This document shows positions 17,667-27,579 of a DNA stretch of 64,000 nt, piece by piece (positions within the stretch are counted from its first letter, which is position 1; each line of letters begins with the position of its first letter). The position numbers were made by a program, and so were the translations under genes. The stretch is from JAJEFO01 sp965208685 (GTDB taxonomy: Bacteria; Pseudomonadota; Alphaproteobacteria; Rhodobacterales; Rhodobacteraceae). The DNA is taken from the NCBI GenBank assembly GCA_965208685.1, contig CBDBPL010000007.1, positions 1,364,001-1,428,000 of the forward strand, read 5' to 3'. The notes below the pieces were generated by a model that was not told the origin of the DNA, made no database searches, and saw nothing but the letters and a program-made list of their open reading frames with translations.

Positions 17667-19568
17667 TCAGGCAGGCCGCCTTGCCGAGCCTCTTCGGTTG
17701 TCGCCTCGCCTGGTCATGCGCTTTCGCTGAAGCGGATCGGCTTCAAAGAGCGCCGCCAGCTGCTCGGTGATGGCCCCGGCAAGCTGTTCCACGTCCGTGA
17801 TCGTGACCGCGCGTTCGTAGTATCGGGTCACGTCATGGCCGATGCCGATGGCGAGAAGCTCGACCTGCTTTCTCCGTTCGATCATCGTGATCACGTTGCG
17901 AAGATGCCTTTCCAGGTAGTTTGCCGGGTTCACCGAAAGGGTGGAGTCGTCCACCGGCGCGCCATCCGAGATGACCATGAGGATGCGCCGCGCCTCCTGC
18001 CTGCCGAGCAGCCGTCGATGCGCCCATTCCAGCGCTTCGCCGTCGATGTTTTCCTTGAGCAGACCTTCCTTCATCATCAAGCCAAGATTCTCTCGCGCAT
18101 GCCGCCACGGTGCGTCGGCGGCCTTGTAGATGATGTGGCGTATGTCATTCAGCCGCCCGGGCAGTTGCGGGCGGCCCTGCTGCAGCCAGATTTCCCGTGA
18201 CTGTCCGCCTTTCCACGCGCGCGTCGTGAAGCCCAGGATTTCGACCTTCACGGCGCAGCGTTCCAGGGTTCTGGCCAGCACGTCCGCGCAGATCGCGGCG
18301 ATGGAGATCGGACGGCCGCGCATGGAACCGGAGTTGTCGAGCAGGAGCGTCACGACAGTGTCGCGGAACTCCATGTCCTTCTCCTGCTTGTAGGCCAGGG
18401 GCAGGGTGGGGTTGACGACTATGCGGGCCAGGCGTCCGGCATCGAGGATTCCTTCATCGAGGTCAAATGTCCACGTGCGGGTCTGCTTTGCCTGCAGGCG
18501 GCGCTGCAGACGGTTGGCAAGCCGGGCAACCGCCCCCTTCAAGGGTTCAAGCTGGTTGTCGAGATGCGCGCGCAGGCGCTCCAGCTCTTCCGGCTCGGCA
18601 AGTTCGCTGGCGGCGATCTCTTCGTCGAATTCGGAACTGTGGACCGTGTAGTTGGGGTCTGCATCGCTGACCGGTTGCGGTGCAGGCGGCTCGATCTCGG
18701 CATCACCCTGCGGAAGCTCGGTGTCCTCTCCTTGCTCCACGTCTGACGTTTCGTCGAGGGAAACTTGTGCCTCGGCCTGGTCGTCCTGCTGATCCTGGCT
18801 CTCGTCCGGTGCGGCATCGGAGCCTTCCTGTTCTTGCTGACTCTGGTCCTCGCTGTTCGCGTCCTCGTCCTCCGGCGCGTCTTCGGCGGCCTCGTTGTCC
18901 TCGTCCGGATCCTCGGCATCGGGGTCGTTGCCCAACTGGTCACCGTAGCCGAGGTCCCTGATGACCTGCCGGGCGAAACGCGCAAAGGCCGCCTGATCGG
19001 CCAGCGTGTCTTCAAGGTTCTCAAGGGTCGTGCCCGCCTTCGCTTCCAACTGGTCACGCCACAGATCCAGGACGTTTGCGGCTGCGGGGGGCAAGGGGCG
19101 GCCGCTGGCAAGCTGGCGCACCATGTAGCCGGCGGCGGCGGCAAGCGGCGCGTCCGACAAGTCGGTCAGTTCGTCATACCCCTTTCGTGTCGCGTCATTG
19201 CTTATGCGCGCGTCTATGTTGCCGGCCGTGCCTGGCATGTCGCGCGCTCCCACCGCTTCGCATCGAGCCCATTCCATGGCCTCGTAGATGTCCCGTGCCA
19301 TCTGACCTTGCGGCGAATAGCGGTCGAAACATGTCTCGTCGTGGTATTTCCGCCGCATGGCAAAGCTGTCAGCGGTGCCGCGCGCGAGCAGGACTTCATC
19401 CCGCGTCATCCGGCGTGTGACCTGCGGCAGGCGCACTCCGTCGGCCGACATGCCCGGAGGATCGACCGAATAGCTGACGGCCAGTTCCGGATCGTCGGCC
19501 AAGGTCTTGGTCGCTTCCGCAAGGGCCTTCTTGAACGGGTCGGCCGGACTGTCGGGCGGGGGGGTCAT
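17667..19568 (-). CDS. cobT: Cobaltochelatase subunit CobT
   Basis: Large accessory subunit of the aerobic ATP-dependent cobaltochelatase, inserting Co into hydrogenobyrinic acid diamide with CobN and CobS. 633 residues: an N-terminal domain, a long Asp/Glu/Gln-rich linker (about 205-300), and a C-terminal von Willebrand A domain with MIDAS LLLDNSGSMRG and later MVISDGAPVDD. Start 19568 (MTPPPDSPADPFKKAL) matches family N-termini. It follows cobS on the same strand after a 129-base gap. The low-complexity acidic linker produces long spurious open frames on the opposite strand. Confidence 0.96.
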   Translation of the reverse strand: MTPPPDSPADPFKKALAEATKTLADDPELAVSYSVDPPGMSADGVRLPQVTRRMTRDEVLLARGTADSFAMRRKYHDETCFDRYSPQGQMARDIYEAMEWARCEAVGARDMPGTAGNIDARISNDATRKGYDELTDLSDAPLAAAAGYMVRQLASGRPLPPAAANVLDLWRDQLEAKAGTTLENLEDTLADQAAFARFARQVIRDLGYGDQLGNDPDAEDPDEDNEAAEDAPEDEDANSEDQSQQEQEGSDAAPDESQDQQDDQAEAQVSLDETSDVEQGEDTELPQGDAEIEPPAPQPVSDADPNYTVHSSEFDEEIAASELAEPEELERLRAHLDNQLEPLKGAVARLANRLQRRLQAKQTRTWTFDLDEGILDAGRLARIVVNPTLPLAYKQEKDMEFRDTVVTLLLDNSGSMRGRPISIAAICADVLARTLERCAVKVEILGFTTRAWKGGQSREIWLQQGRPQLPGRLNDIRHIIYKAADAPWRHARENLGLMMKEGLLKENIDGEALEWAHRRLLGRQEARRILMVISDGAPVDDSTLSVNPANYLERHLRNVITMIERRKQVELLAIGIGHDVTRYYERAVTITDVEQLAGAITEQLAALFEADPLQRKRMTRRGDNRRGSARRPA

Positions 19569-19697
19569 GGGAGCGTCAATCGCCAAGCGTCGCGTCGGGA
19601 CATTCTGCGGATCCTGAAGCGTTCGAGTGCGATGCCGCAATGGGGCGGCGAATCAGGCTGACGCCGGTCGGGTTCGGAATGCCGCTTGAAGGCCGGA

Positions 19698-20684
19698 TCA
19701 CGGAACCGCCACGCTTGCAGCGCTTTCCGGCAGCTCCTCGTCAAAGCAGCGCTGGTAGAATTCCGCGACGGTTTGGCGCTCCAGCTCGTCGCACTTGTTG
19801 AGGAAAGTCAGCCGGAATGCATAGCCGACATGGCGGAATATCTCGGCGTTGAGCGCCCAGTTGATCACGGTCCGCGGACTCATGACGGTCGACAGGTCGC
19901 CGTTCATGAATGCCGTCCTCGTCAGGTCAGCAACGGTAACCATCTGTCCGATCGTCTTGCGGCCCTTGGCGTTGTTGTAGTGCGGAGCCTTCGAAAGCAC
20001 GATCGCGGTCTCGGCGTCATGGCTCAGGTAGTTCAGCGTGACGACCAGCGACCAGCGGTCCATCTGCGCCTGGTTGATCTGCTGGACACCGTGATAGAGC
20101 CCGGTCGTGTCGCCGAGCCCGACGGTGTTCGCGGTCGCGAACAGCCTGAAAGACGGGTGTGGCGTGATGACTTCGTTCTGGTCGAGAAGCGTGAGCTTGC
20201 CGTCTGATTCCAAGACCCGCTGGATCACGAACATGACGTCCGCGCGGCCTGCGTCGTACTCGTCGAAGACGATGGCCGTCGGGTTGCGCAGCGCCCAAGG
20301 CAGGATTCCTTCCTGAAACCGCGTGACCTGCACGCCGTCCCTGATCTTGATCGCGTCCTTGCCGATGAGGTCGATCCGGCTGATATGGCTGTCGAGGTTG
20401 ACGCGGATGCAGGACCAGTTGAGCCGGGTCGCCACCTGCTCGATATGGGTGGACTTTCCGGTGCCGTGATAGCCTTGAATGATGACGCGCCGATTGTACT
20501 GGAAGCCGGCCAGGATCGCGAGGGTCGTGTCCGGGTCGAACTTGTAGGTCGGATCAAGAACGGGGACGCGGTCGCTCGGCTCGGCAAACCCCCTGACTTT
20601 CATGTCAGAGTCGATGCCGAAGGCCTCGCGCACATCGATTTCCTCGGTCGGCTTGGCATCCGCGTCCAACAGGCGATGATCCAT
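19698..20684 (-). CDS. cobS: Cobaltochelatase subunit CobS (AAA+ ATPase)
   Basis: AAA+ motor of the cobaltochelatase, 328 residues. Walker A is GYHGTGKSTHIEQ (about residue 71), Walker B is IVFDEYDAG, with sensor region FRLFATANTVGLGDTTGLYHG. The N-terminal region with IDVREAFGIDSDMKVRGF is typical of CobS. Together with CobT it forms the ring that energises CobN; cobN is not in this window. The upstream J-domain gene on the same strand is a frequent neighbour in alphaproteobacteria. Confidence 0.96.
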   Translation of the reverse strand: MDHRLLDADAKPTEEIDVREAFGIDSDMKVRGFAEPSDRVPVLDPTYKFDPDTTLAILAGFQYNRRVIIQGYHGTGKSTHIEQVATRLNWSCIRVNLDSHISRIDLIGKDAIKIRDGVQVTRFQEGILPWALRNPTAIVFDEYDAGRADVMFVIQRVLESDGKLTLLDQNEVITPHPSFRLFATANTVGLGDTTGLYHGVQQINQAQMDRWSLVVTLNYLSHDAETAIVLSKAPHYNNAKGRKTIGQMVTVADLTRTAFMNGDLSTVMSPRTVINWALNAEIFRHVGYAFRLTFLNKCDELERQTVAEFYQRCFDEELPESAASVAVP

Positions 20685-20862
20685 GGCGCTTCTCTTTTGC
20701 TTGCGGGGTGAGGCTTGATCGGACCCTGACGTGCCTCATTCCTGTGACAGGTGCAAGGAAAACCCTGCCGTCGCGCAGGGTGTCCTGGAGGCGACGTGGC
20801 AGCAAGCTGCTCCCTGACCCAGGCGCGTACGGCTGGCACCGCGCCGGATGCCGCCGGATCGC

Positions 20863-21495
20863 CTACTTGCCCTGGAAGTTCCTGCTGTCCTTGATCTGGT
20901 CCCAAGCCCAGACGACCTCCGAGAGCTGCTCTTCATGGCCTCTGTCGCCGCCATTCATGTCAGGATGAAGAATCTTTATCAAGGCCTTGTAGGATTTACG
21001 GATTTCGGCCTTGGTCCAATGATCCTTCGCATCGAGGATATCCAGTGCGCGCCGTTCGGTCGGGAGGAGCCGTCGTGATCCCGTGATCGATTTCCCGGGG
21101 TTTTGCGTGGCGTTTTCTCCCAGGATCTGATGCGGGTCGTCAACCCCGAGCCGTGACCACGCGCGGGCCTCCTCGCCATCCTTGCCGAACGGCTTGGTCT
21201 CGCGTTCCCAGACCCGATCCCTGTCAATCTGCTTGGCCATCTCTTCCTCGGTGTGCCCGTGAAAGAAGTTCCATTTCAGGTTGTATTCCCGCACATGCTC
21301 CTTGCAGAACCAGTAGAACTCGTCGAGATCATCCGGGGACTTGGGCGCGCGATACTGTCCGGTGTTCGTGCATCCGGCGTGCTGGCACTGTCGGGTCGAG
21401 GTCTCAAATGCGCCCGACATGCCGCGTCGCGTCCGCGATCGCTTCTTCTTGTCCGTAGACACGCTGAGATCAAATCCAAACGGATCCTTGGTCAT
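20863..21495 (-). CDS. J-domain (DnaJ-like) protein
   Basis: 210-residue protein with a C-terminal J domain (LDILDAKDHWTKAEIRKSYKAL, then the diagnostic HPD in ILHPDMNGGDR). A charged N-terminal half contains cysteines in CQHAGCTNTGQYRAPKS and a later WFCKEHV, possibly a metal site. It lacks the Gly/Phe and zinc-finger regions of DnaJ proper. The family is conserved beside cobS and bolA in alphaproteobacteria. The start at 21495 (MTKDPFGFDLS) is preferred over an upstream in-frame start because this N-terminus is conserved. Confidence 0.9.
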   Translation of the reverse strand: MTKDPFGFDLSVSTDKKKRSRTRRGMSGAFETSTRQCQHAGCTNTGQYRAPKSPDDLDEFYWFCKEHVREYNLKWNFFHGHTEEEMAKQIDRDRVWERETKPFGKDGEEARAWSRLGVDDPHQILGENATQNPGKSITGSRRLLPTERRALDILDAKDHWTKAEIRKSYKALIKILHPDMNGGDRGHEEQLSEVVWAWDQIKDSRNFQGK

Positions 21496-21561
21496 GCGCC
21501 GTCTGCCTTTCCGACTCGGACCGGAGAGTCTAACTTCTCGGCCAGCAGATTGAAGAGGCAA

Positions 21562-21828
21562 ATGTCAAAAATGCGTGTTGAGGACGAAATTCGCCAAAAG
21601 CTTGCAGCTGCATTCGCGCCGCGCGCGCTTGAGGTCATTGACGAGAGCGAGAGCCATCGCGGCCATGCCGGTTACCAGGAGGGCGGGCAGAGCCATTTCA
21701 GGGTTCGGATCGCGTCAGCGGCGTTCAAGGGGCAGGGCCGGCTGGCGCGACATCGCGCTGTTCATGAGGCCTTGGGAGCGGACCTGATCGGCCGCATTCA
21801 CGCACTCGCGCTCAAGATCGAGGACTAG
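21562..21828 (+). CDS. BolA-family protein
   Basis: 88-residue BolA-like protein. It shows MRVEDEIRQKLAAAF, the EVIDESESHRGHAGYQEGGQ region with the conserved His, HFRVRIASAAFKGQGRLARHR, and ends LIGRIHALALKIED. BolA proteins bind [2Fe-2S] with monothiol glutaredoxins. The ATG at 21562 is preceded by GAAGAGG. It is divergent from the J-domain gene, 66 bases away, and convergent with gatB. Confidence 0.9.
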   Translation: MSKMRVEDEIRQKLAAAFAPRALEVIDESESHRGHAGYQEGGQSHFRVRIASAAFKGQGRLARHRAVHEALGADLIGRIHALALKIED

Positions 21829-21885
21829 GCAAGGCTCTGGGGACATGTTGGCGCAGCCCCGTGCGATCCGCCTCGCGCCGGCGCG

Positions 21886-23397
21886 CTACAGTCCGAGCCT
21901 CTTCGTGACCAGTTCGTTCACCACCTTCGGATTCGCCTTGCCACCCGTCGCCTTCATGACTTGGCCTACGAACCAGCCCGCAAGCTTGGCGTTGTCCCGG
22001 GCCTTCATTGCCTGATCGGGATTGTCGTCGACGACCTTGTTCACGATCTCTTCGATCGCCCCGGCATCGGTCACCTGCTTCATGCCGCGGGTTTCGACGA
22101 CTTCAGCCGGATCGCCGCCGTCTGACCAAACGATGTCGAAGAGGTCCTTTGCGATCTTTCCCGAAATGTCGCCCTTTCCGATAAGGTCGAGGATGGCTCC
22201 GAGCTGCGCTGCCGAGACCGGGCTTACGGAAATGTCGAGGTCGTGCTTCCTGAGGCGGCCGAAGAGCTCGTTGATCACCCAGTTTGCCGCCGACTTGCCG
22301 TCGCGGCCCTTGGCCACTTCCTCGAAGTAGATGGCGGAATCCACGTCTGCCGTAAGGACGCCAGCATCGTATTCGGTCACTCCGTATTCGGTGACGAAGC
22401 GGGCCTTCTTCGCGTCGGGAAGCTCGGGCAGCGTTGCCTTGATGGCGTCGACCCATGACCGTTCGATCTCAAGAGGCAGGAGATCGGGGCAAGGGAAGTA
22501 GCGGTAGTCATGGGCCTCTTCCTTCGAGCGCATGGACCTGGTTTCGCCCTTGTCGGGATCGTAGAGGCGCGTTTCCTGCTTGACGCTGCCGCCGTCCTCC
22601 AGGATCCGAATCTGGCGACGGGCCTCGAACTCGATTGCCTGCTGAATGAAGCGCATCGAGTTCATGTTCTTGATTTCGCACCGTGTGCCAAGGACATCGT
22701 GGTCCCCGGATTCCAGGTAGGCCTCATGGTCGCCGGGGCGGCATACGCTGATGTTGACGTCGGCGCGGAGATTGCCGTTCTGCATGTTGCCGTCACAGGT
22801 GCCGAGGTAGCGCAGGATCTGGCGCAGCTTTCCGACGTAGGCGGCGGCCTCCTCGGGGCCGCGCACATCCGGTCTCGACACGATTTCCATCAACGCAACG
22901 CCGGTCCGGTTGAGATCCACAAAGGAAGACTCCGGATCCATGTCGTGAATGGATTTCCCGGCATCCTGTTCGAGGTGAATGCGCTCGATGCGCACCTTTC
23001 GTGCAATTCCCGGTGCAAGATCGACCAGCACCTCTCCCTCCCCGACAATCGGATGGTAGAGCTGGCTGATCTGGTACCCCTGAGGCAGGTCGGGATAGAA
23101 GTAGTTCTTGCGGTCGAAGGCGCTCACGAGATTGATCTTGGCGTTGAGACCGAGGCCGGTACGCACCGCCTGGGCCACGCAGAACTCGTTTATCACTGGC
23201 AGCATGCCCGGCATTGCGGCGTCGACGAATGAAACGTTCGAGTTCGGTTCGGCTCCGAACTCGGTCGAGGCGTCGGAAAAGAGCTTCGAGGTCGATGCAA
23301 CCTGTGCATGGACCTCGAGGCCGATCACGATTTCCCAGGGTCCGGTGTCTCCGGCTATGATCTTGGGGTCCGGAGAGTCGTAGGTCAGGTCAAGCAT
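21886..23397 (-). CDS. gatB: Asp/Glu-tRNA amidotransferase subunit B
   Basis: Kinase/transamidase subunit of GatCAB, which corrects mischarged Glu-tRNA(Gln) and Asp-tRNA(Asn). 503 residues with the N-terminal signature PWEIVIGLEVHAQ, KNYFYPDLPQGYQISQ, the DLNRTGVALMEIVSRPD segment, and a C-terminal YqeY-like helical tail (AGWFVGQVMKATGGKANPKVV). Length and all motifs are standard. gatA and gatC are not in the window. Confidence 0.97.
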   Translation of the reverse strand: MLDLTYDSPDPKIIAGDTGPWEIVIGLEVHAQVASTSKLFSDASTEFGAEPNSNVSFVDAAMPGMLPVINEFCVAQAVRTGLGLNAKINLVSAFDRKNYFYPDLPQGYQISQLYHPIVGEGEVLVDLAPGIARKVRIERIHLEQDAGKSIHDMDPESSFVDLNRTGVALMEIVSRPDVRGPEEAAAYVGKLRQILRYLGTCDGNMQNGNLRADVNISVCRPGDHEAYLESGDHDVLGTRCEIKNMNSMRFIQQAIEFEARRQIRILEDGGSVKQETRLYDPDKGETRSMRSKEEAHDYRYFPCPDLLPLEIERSWVDAIKATLPELPDAKKARFVTEYGVTEYDAGVLTADVDSAIYFEEVAKGRDGKSAANWVINELFGRLRKHDLDISVSPVSAAQLGAILDLIGKGDISGKIAKDLFDIVWSDGGDPAEVVETRGMKQVTDAGAIEEIVNKVVDDNPDQAMKARDNAKLAGWFVGQVMKATGGKANPKVVNELVTKRLGL

Positions 23398-23577
23398 CTT
23401 TCATGCGTCCTCGGACATGAATCCGAATGCGTTCTAGGAAACGTCGACCAAGCCTTCAAGCCGGAATGAGAGCCGAACGTCCCTGCCGGCTAGAACCGGG
23501 TCGTTTCCAGCCCATGCGCCTTCCGGCGCCCTGGGGTGCACGATGCGTGTCGGCGGAACCGGAAGCGGACAGGCGGT

Positions 23578-24438
23578 TCACCGAACCCAGGTCGGGAACC
23601 TGGTGCTTTGCACGAGTGACACGGTCGGAGCATGGCGCCCGCCGAGCGCCAGCGTCGCCTTCTTCATGACTTCGATTGCCTCTTCCGACTTTTCCGGCAG
23701 GGCGGCGGGGGAGATCGGCTCACCGATCCTCAAGCGGTAGGGCTGGCGGTCCTTGTTGAGGGTCTCGTAGAACAAGGTGATGTCGCGGAGCGTCGGGTGA
23801 ATGAAGTCGAAGAGGTAGAAGAGTGCTGAATTCCGGGCCCGGATGTGCAGCGGTATCACTGGCAGGTTGAACTTGCGTGCGATCATGGCCGCTGAAGGCA
23901 TCCAGTCACGCTCGTGGAGCCTGAGCCCGCGACGCTTCGCGAGCCGCCCCGACGGGAAGATCACGCCGATGCGGCCGGCATTGATCGCGTTACGGGTGTA
24001 TTCCAGGGTTTCCCGGGTCTTGGCGCGGGTTCTCTTGTCGATGCGCCACTCGACCGGGGCGATCATGCCCTGAAACTGCGGCAGCAGGCGCAGGATGTCC
24101 GAATTGGTGTAGATGAAGAGGTCAGGCCGTATCGGGGAGATCGCGTGATACAACATGATCCCGTCCGCGATCCCGGTCGGGTGGTTTGCCACGATCAGCG
24201 CCGGGCCGTGGCGCGGAAGGTTGTCGAGGCCTGCAACTTCGAGGTCGCGGGCAAGAAGTCCGGCGACGTGATGCATGATCCGCTTTGCCGGCCAGGGGTC
24301 ATAGAGTTCACCGAGCGTGACGGTCCTTTGGTAGCTCAGAAGCGACATGAGAATGCGTCGGGACAGGGTGGAAAACCGCGTATCCCGGAAGAGCCACGGA
24401 GCGCGCTCCGCTATGAGGGGGTCAAGGCGTTCCTTCAT
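23578..24438 (-). CDS. Lysophospholipid acyltransferase-family protein
   Basis: 286-residue PlsC-like acyltransferase. The catalytic region reads LIVANHPTGIADGIML: Asn-His followed by Asp, but with five residues between His and Asp instead of the canonical four of NHX4D. A later GVIFPSGRLAKR corresponds to the phosphate-binding FPEGxRS-type block, and NLPVIPLHIRARNS fits the next conserved strand. Probably acylates a lysophospholipid or ornithine lipid at the membrane; the substrate is undetermined. No obvious operon partner. Confidence 0.8.
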   Translation of the reverse strand: MKERLDPLIAERAPWLFRDTRFSTLSRRILMSLLSYQRTVTLGELYDPWPAKRIMHHVAGLLARDLEVAGLDNLPRHGPALIVANHPTGIADGIMLYHAISPIRPDLFIYTNSDILRLLPQFQGMIAPVEWRIDKRTRAKTRETLEYTRNAINAGRIGVIFPSGRLAKRRGLRLHERDWMPSAAMIARKFNLPVIPLHIRARNSALFYLFDFIHPTLRDITLFYETLNKDRQPYRLRIGEPISPAALPEKSEEAIEVMKKATLALGGRHAPTVSLVQSTRFPTWVR

Positions 24439-24620
24439 GACCGGCCTTCAACCTGACATCCGCAACGGGATCTTGACGCGTTTTGCCACGGGCATTGCAT
24501 TGCTCCCGGTCGAAGTGCATCGGGACTGGCGAATTTTTGTCCGAATACACGATTTTCGCCATCCACTCCACAATCGGCTGAGCATGACGAGGACGTGAAG
24601 CGGGCAGGTCGGCGTGCCGG

Positions 24621-27218
24621 TCACCCCTCGAGAATCTTTGACACGATCTCTCCAAGGTCCCGGCTGGGATTCTTGAGAAGGCGCTTAAGGGCCTGGGCCA
24701 TCATGTGCTGACGCTCTTCGTCGAAGAGATGCCTGGTCTCGAATGCCGTGGCCGTGCGCGCGGCAATGTGGGGATTCACCGGGTCAAGCCTGGCGAGCCA
24801 GTCGACGGTCAGCTCGTAGCCGGCACCCGACGGGTGGTGGAACGCGGACAAGGTCGCGGCGAAGACGCCGATCACGGCCCGAAAGCGGTTGGGCGTCTTC
24901 CAGTTGAACCGCGAATGCCCGGAAAGCTCCTTGGCGGCGGCGAGCGCCGCGTCAGGCCCGGCCTCGAGAATCTGGATTGAGAACCACTTGTCCAGGACAT
25001 TCGGGTCGTCCTTCCAGCGCTCGAAAAAGGCGGCAAGTTCCCTGTCCGCCTCGCCGGCGCGCACCAGCGTTCGCAGCGCTCCGAGCGTCTCCGTCATGTT
25101 GTTCGCTTTGGCACAGACCTCACGTGCGAGCTCAGGGCCTTCCACCCGCACCAGTGCCGAAAGCGAGGCAAGGCGCAGCGCCCGCCGGGCGGCATCCTTC
25201 GGATCGGGTCGATACGGACCCGGCACTTCCATCTCCTGAAACAGCCGGACGAAGGTGGCGTGGAGATGTTCGGCAATGACCGTCCGCATCGACTGGCGGC
25301 AGTCATGGATGCGCATCGGATCCGGGACCTGGCCTTGGTCGCGGACCGCGCGGAGAAGGTCTTCCTCCGACGGCAGGTCGAGCGCAGCTGCGCGGAAGGC
25401 GGGATCAAGCGAGTCGTTTGACAGAAGCTGTCCGAGAGCGTCGATGTAGTCGCGGCGCGGCTCAGAGCCGCTTGTCACCATCCTGGCGAGCTCTTCCTTG
25501 GCCAGCAGCCGCCCGGCTTCCCAGCGGTTGAACAGGTCCGGGTCGTGCGCAAGGATTGTCAGGCGCTCGGCTTCGGACATCTGTCGCTCCAGGATCACCG
25601 GTGCCGAAAAGTCGCGGTTCAACGAGAGGACGGGCGCATCATCCATGCTGGCCACTGGACGGTCCAGATGGGCGTCGGTTTCGTCCCAGCCGTTTCCGGG
25701 CACGGAGATCCAGCTTCCCAGTTCCGACTTGAGATTCAGTATTTCGGTGTCGGCGATTTGCTTGCCGTCCTGCCCCAGCACGCCAACGGCAAGGGGAATT
25801 CGGAGCGGGCGCTTCGTCGGCTGGCCGGGGGTGGGTGGCGTTCGTTGGCGGAGCGTCAGCTTCAGGCGGTCGCCGTCCCAATGCCACGAAACGGCGACGC
25901 GAGGCGTGCCGGACTGGTCCCACCAGCGTTCGAAGCCGTCCAGTTCGTTGCCCGCGACCTCCGTGAAACAGGCAAAGAAGTCATTGATCGTCGCGGCTTG
26001 GCCGTCATGGCGCTCGAAATACGTCTGGAGCGCCTCTTCGTAGGCCGCGTCGCCCACTAGAGTCTTCAGCATGCGAATGACCTCGGCACCCTTTTCGTAG
26101 ACGGTTGCGGTGTAGAAATTGTTGATCTCGATGTAGCTTTCCGGCCGAACTGGATGGGCAAGCGGACCGTTGTCTTCCCTGAACTGCCGTGAGCGCAATG
26201 CCATGACATCGTCGATGCGCTTGACGGCCCGGCCTCTCAAGTCCTCGGTGAACTGCTGGTCCCGAAATACCGTCAGCCCCTCCTTGAGACAAAGCTGGAA
26301 CCAGTCGCGGCAAGTGATCCGATTGCCGGTCCAGTTGTGAAAGTACTCGTGTGCAACGATGCTCTCGATCGCTTCGTAGTCGCGGTCGGTTGCGGTCTCG
26401 GGAGAGGCAAGGACGTATTTCGAATTGAATATGTTGAGCCCCTTGTTTTCCATCGCGCCCGCATTGAACTTGTCGACAGCGACAAGATTGAAGACGTCAA
26501 GGTCGTAGACGCGGCCATAGGCACGTTCGTCCCATTTCATCGCGCGCTTCAGGCTGTCCAGTGCATGGGTGCAGCGATGTTCGTCGCCCGGACGAACCCA
26601 GATGTTGAGGTTGATGCTGCGGCCGTCAGGGGTCCTGTGGTGGCCGCGCTGCGCGACGAGATCTCCTGCAACCAATGCAAAGAGATATGACGGCTTGGGC
26701 CACGGGTCGCGCCACTCCGCCCAGCCGCTGCCCTTCGCGACGGGGTTGCCGTTCGAGAGCAGAACGGGAAGGTCGCTCTCCATGCGAACGTCGAAGGGCG
26801 CAATGACGTCGGGACGATCCGGGTAGTAGGTGATCTTTCGGAATCCTTCCGCTTCGCATTGTGTGCAGAAGAGCCCGTCCGAGTGGAACAGGCCATCAAG
26901 CGCGGTATTGGCGCCCGGGTTGATCTCGACCTCGCATTCCCACGTGAAGGGTCGTTCCGGCACAACCGCGGTCAGGCCGCGTTCATCGAGCCGCGGGTGG
27001 ACCGGCAGGCCGTCGATCGATGCGCGGATGAGACGCAGGCCTTCGCCGTCGAGGCGAAAGTTTCGGTCGCTTGCCTCCGGGTTCGGTGCAAACGAAATGC
27101 GCGAAGTGACCCGGGTTGCTGCCGGATCAAGCAGGAATGTCAGATGAACGGAGTCCACCAGCCAGGATGGCGGCCGGTAATCGGCGAGGCGCACAGGCTG
27201 CGGTCTGCTGTCGTTCAT
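24621..27218 (-). CDS. pepN: Aminopeptidase N
   Basis: 865-residue M1 zinc aminopeptidase. It contains the exopeptidase motif GAMENKGLNIFNSKY and the zinc site HEYFHNWTGNRITC with the third ligand Glu in LKEGLTVFRDQQF. An N-terminal beta-sandwich (VDSVHLTFLLDP) and long C-terminal helical domain complete the proteobacterial PepN architecture. Start 27218 (MNDSRPQPVRLADYRPP) fits the family; a longer reading has no support. Confidence 0.96.
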   Translation of the reverse strand: MNDSRPQPVRLADYRPPSWLVDSVHLTFLLDPAATRVTSRISFAPNPEASDRNFRLDGEGLRLIRASIDGLPVHPRLDERGLTAVVPERPFTWECEVEINPGANTALDGLFHSDGLFCTQCEAEGFRKITYYPDRPDVIAPFDVRMESDLPVLLSNGNPVAKGSGWAEWRDPWPKPSYLFALVAGDLVAQRGHHRTPDGRSINLNIWVRPGDEHRCTHALDSLKRAMKWDERAYGRVYDLDVFNLVAVDKFNAGAMENKGLNIFNSKYVLASPETATDRDYEAIESIVAHEYFHNWTGNRITCRDWFQLCLKEGLTVFRDQQFTEDLRGRAVKRIDDVMALRSRQFREDNGPLAHPVRPESYIEINNFYTATVYEKGAEVIRMLKTLVGDAAYEEALQTYFERHDGQAATINDFFACFTEVAGNELDGFERWWDQSGTPRVAVSWHWDGDRLKLTLRQRTPPTPGQPTKRPLRIPLAVGVLGQDGKQIADTEILNLKSELGSWISVPGNGWDETDAHLDRPVASMDDAPVLSLNRDFSAPVILERQMSEAERLTILAHDPDLFNRWEAGRLLAKEELARMVTSGSEPRRDYIDALGQLLSNDSLDPAFRAAALDLPSEEDLLRAVRDQGQVPDPMRIHDCRQSMRTVIAEHLHATFVRLFQEMEVPGPYRPDPKDAARRALRLASLSALVRVEGPELAREVCAKANNMTETLGALRTLVRAGEADRELAAFFERWKDDPNVLDKWFSIQILEAGPDAALAAAKELSGHSRFNWKTPNRFRAVIGVFAATLSAFHHPSGAGYELTVDWLARLDPVNPHIAARTATAFETRHLFDEERQHMMAQALKRLLKNPSRDLGEIVSKILEG

Positions 27219-27468
27219 TGGCTGAGGTCCTGGCCATGTCGGGCGTGGCTTCATGTAGTGCGTGGCGGAGCGGTGATCAACGCCGGGCGGGTTGCTCCCG
27301 CGGCAATCGCGATCGAAGGGGCCTGCAATTGCTTCAGCCCGCTTGAGTGCCTCGTTCGCAAGGAGACCCTAAGGGCTTTCGTGGCCTGAAGACCCGGTTT
27401 CGGGCAGCACGTGTTGAACGGAAGGACCGTCAATCCCGGTTGGCGGGGTGCCACTCCCACGGGATTGC

Positions 27469-27486
27469 GGAATTCCTCAGAATTCC
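27469..27486. promoter_or_regulatory. Inverted repeat upstream of TRAP operon
   Basis: GGAATTC-CTCA-GAATTCC is a perfect 7-base inverted repeat about 95 bases before the dctP start, in a 360-base gap with no gene. It could be an operator for a substrate-responsive regulator; no regulator gene adjoins it. Confidence 0.35.
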
Positions 27487-27579
27487 CGCCCAGTTGCATG
27501 CCATTCCCTCATTGGCCCGGCGGGAGAAATCGTGCAAACTCAGGTCATGCAAGAAGGAGTCAGGACAGGAGGAGGTCCA

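Noticed and set aside
18765..19661. 298-codon open frame opposite cobT
   Set aside because: Antisense shadow of the acidic low-complexity linker and N-terminus of CobT; no domain and no start signal.
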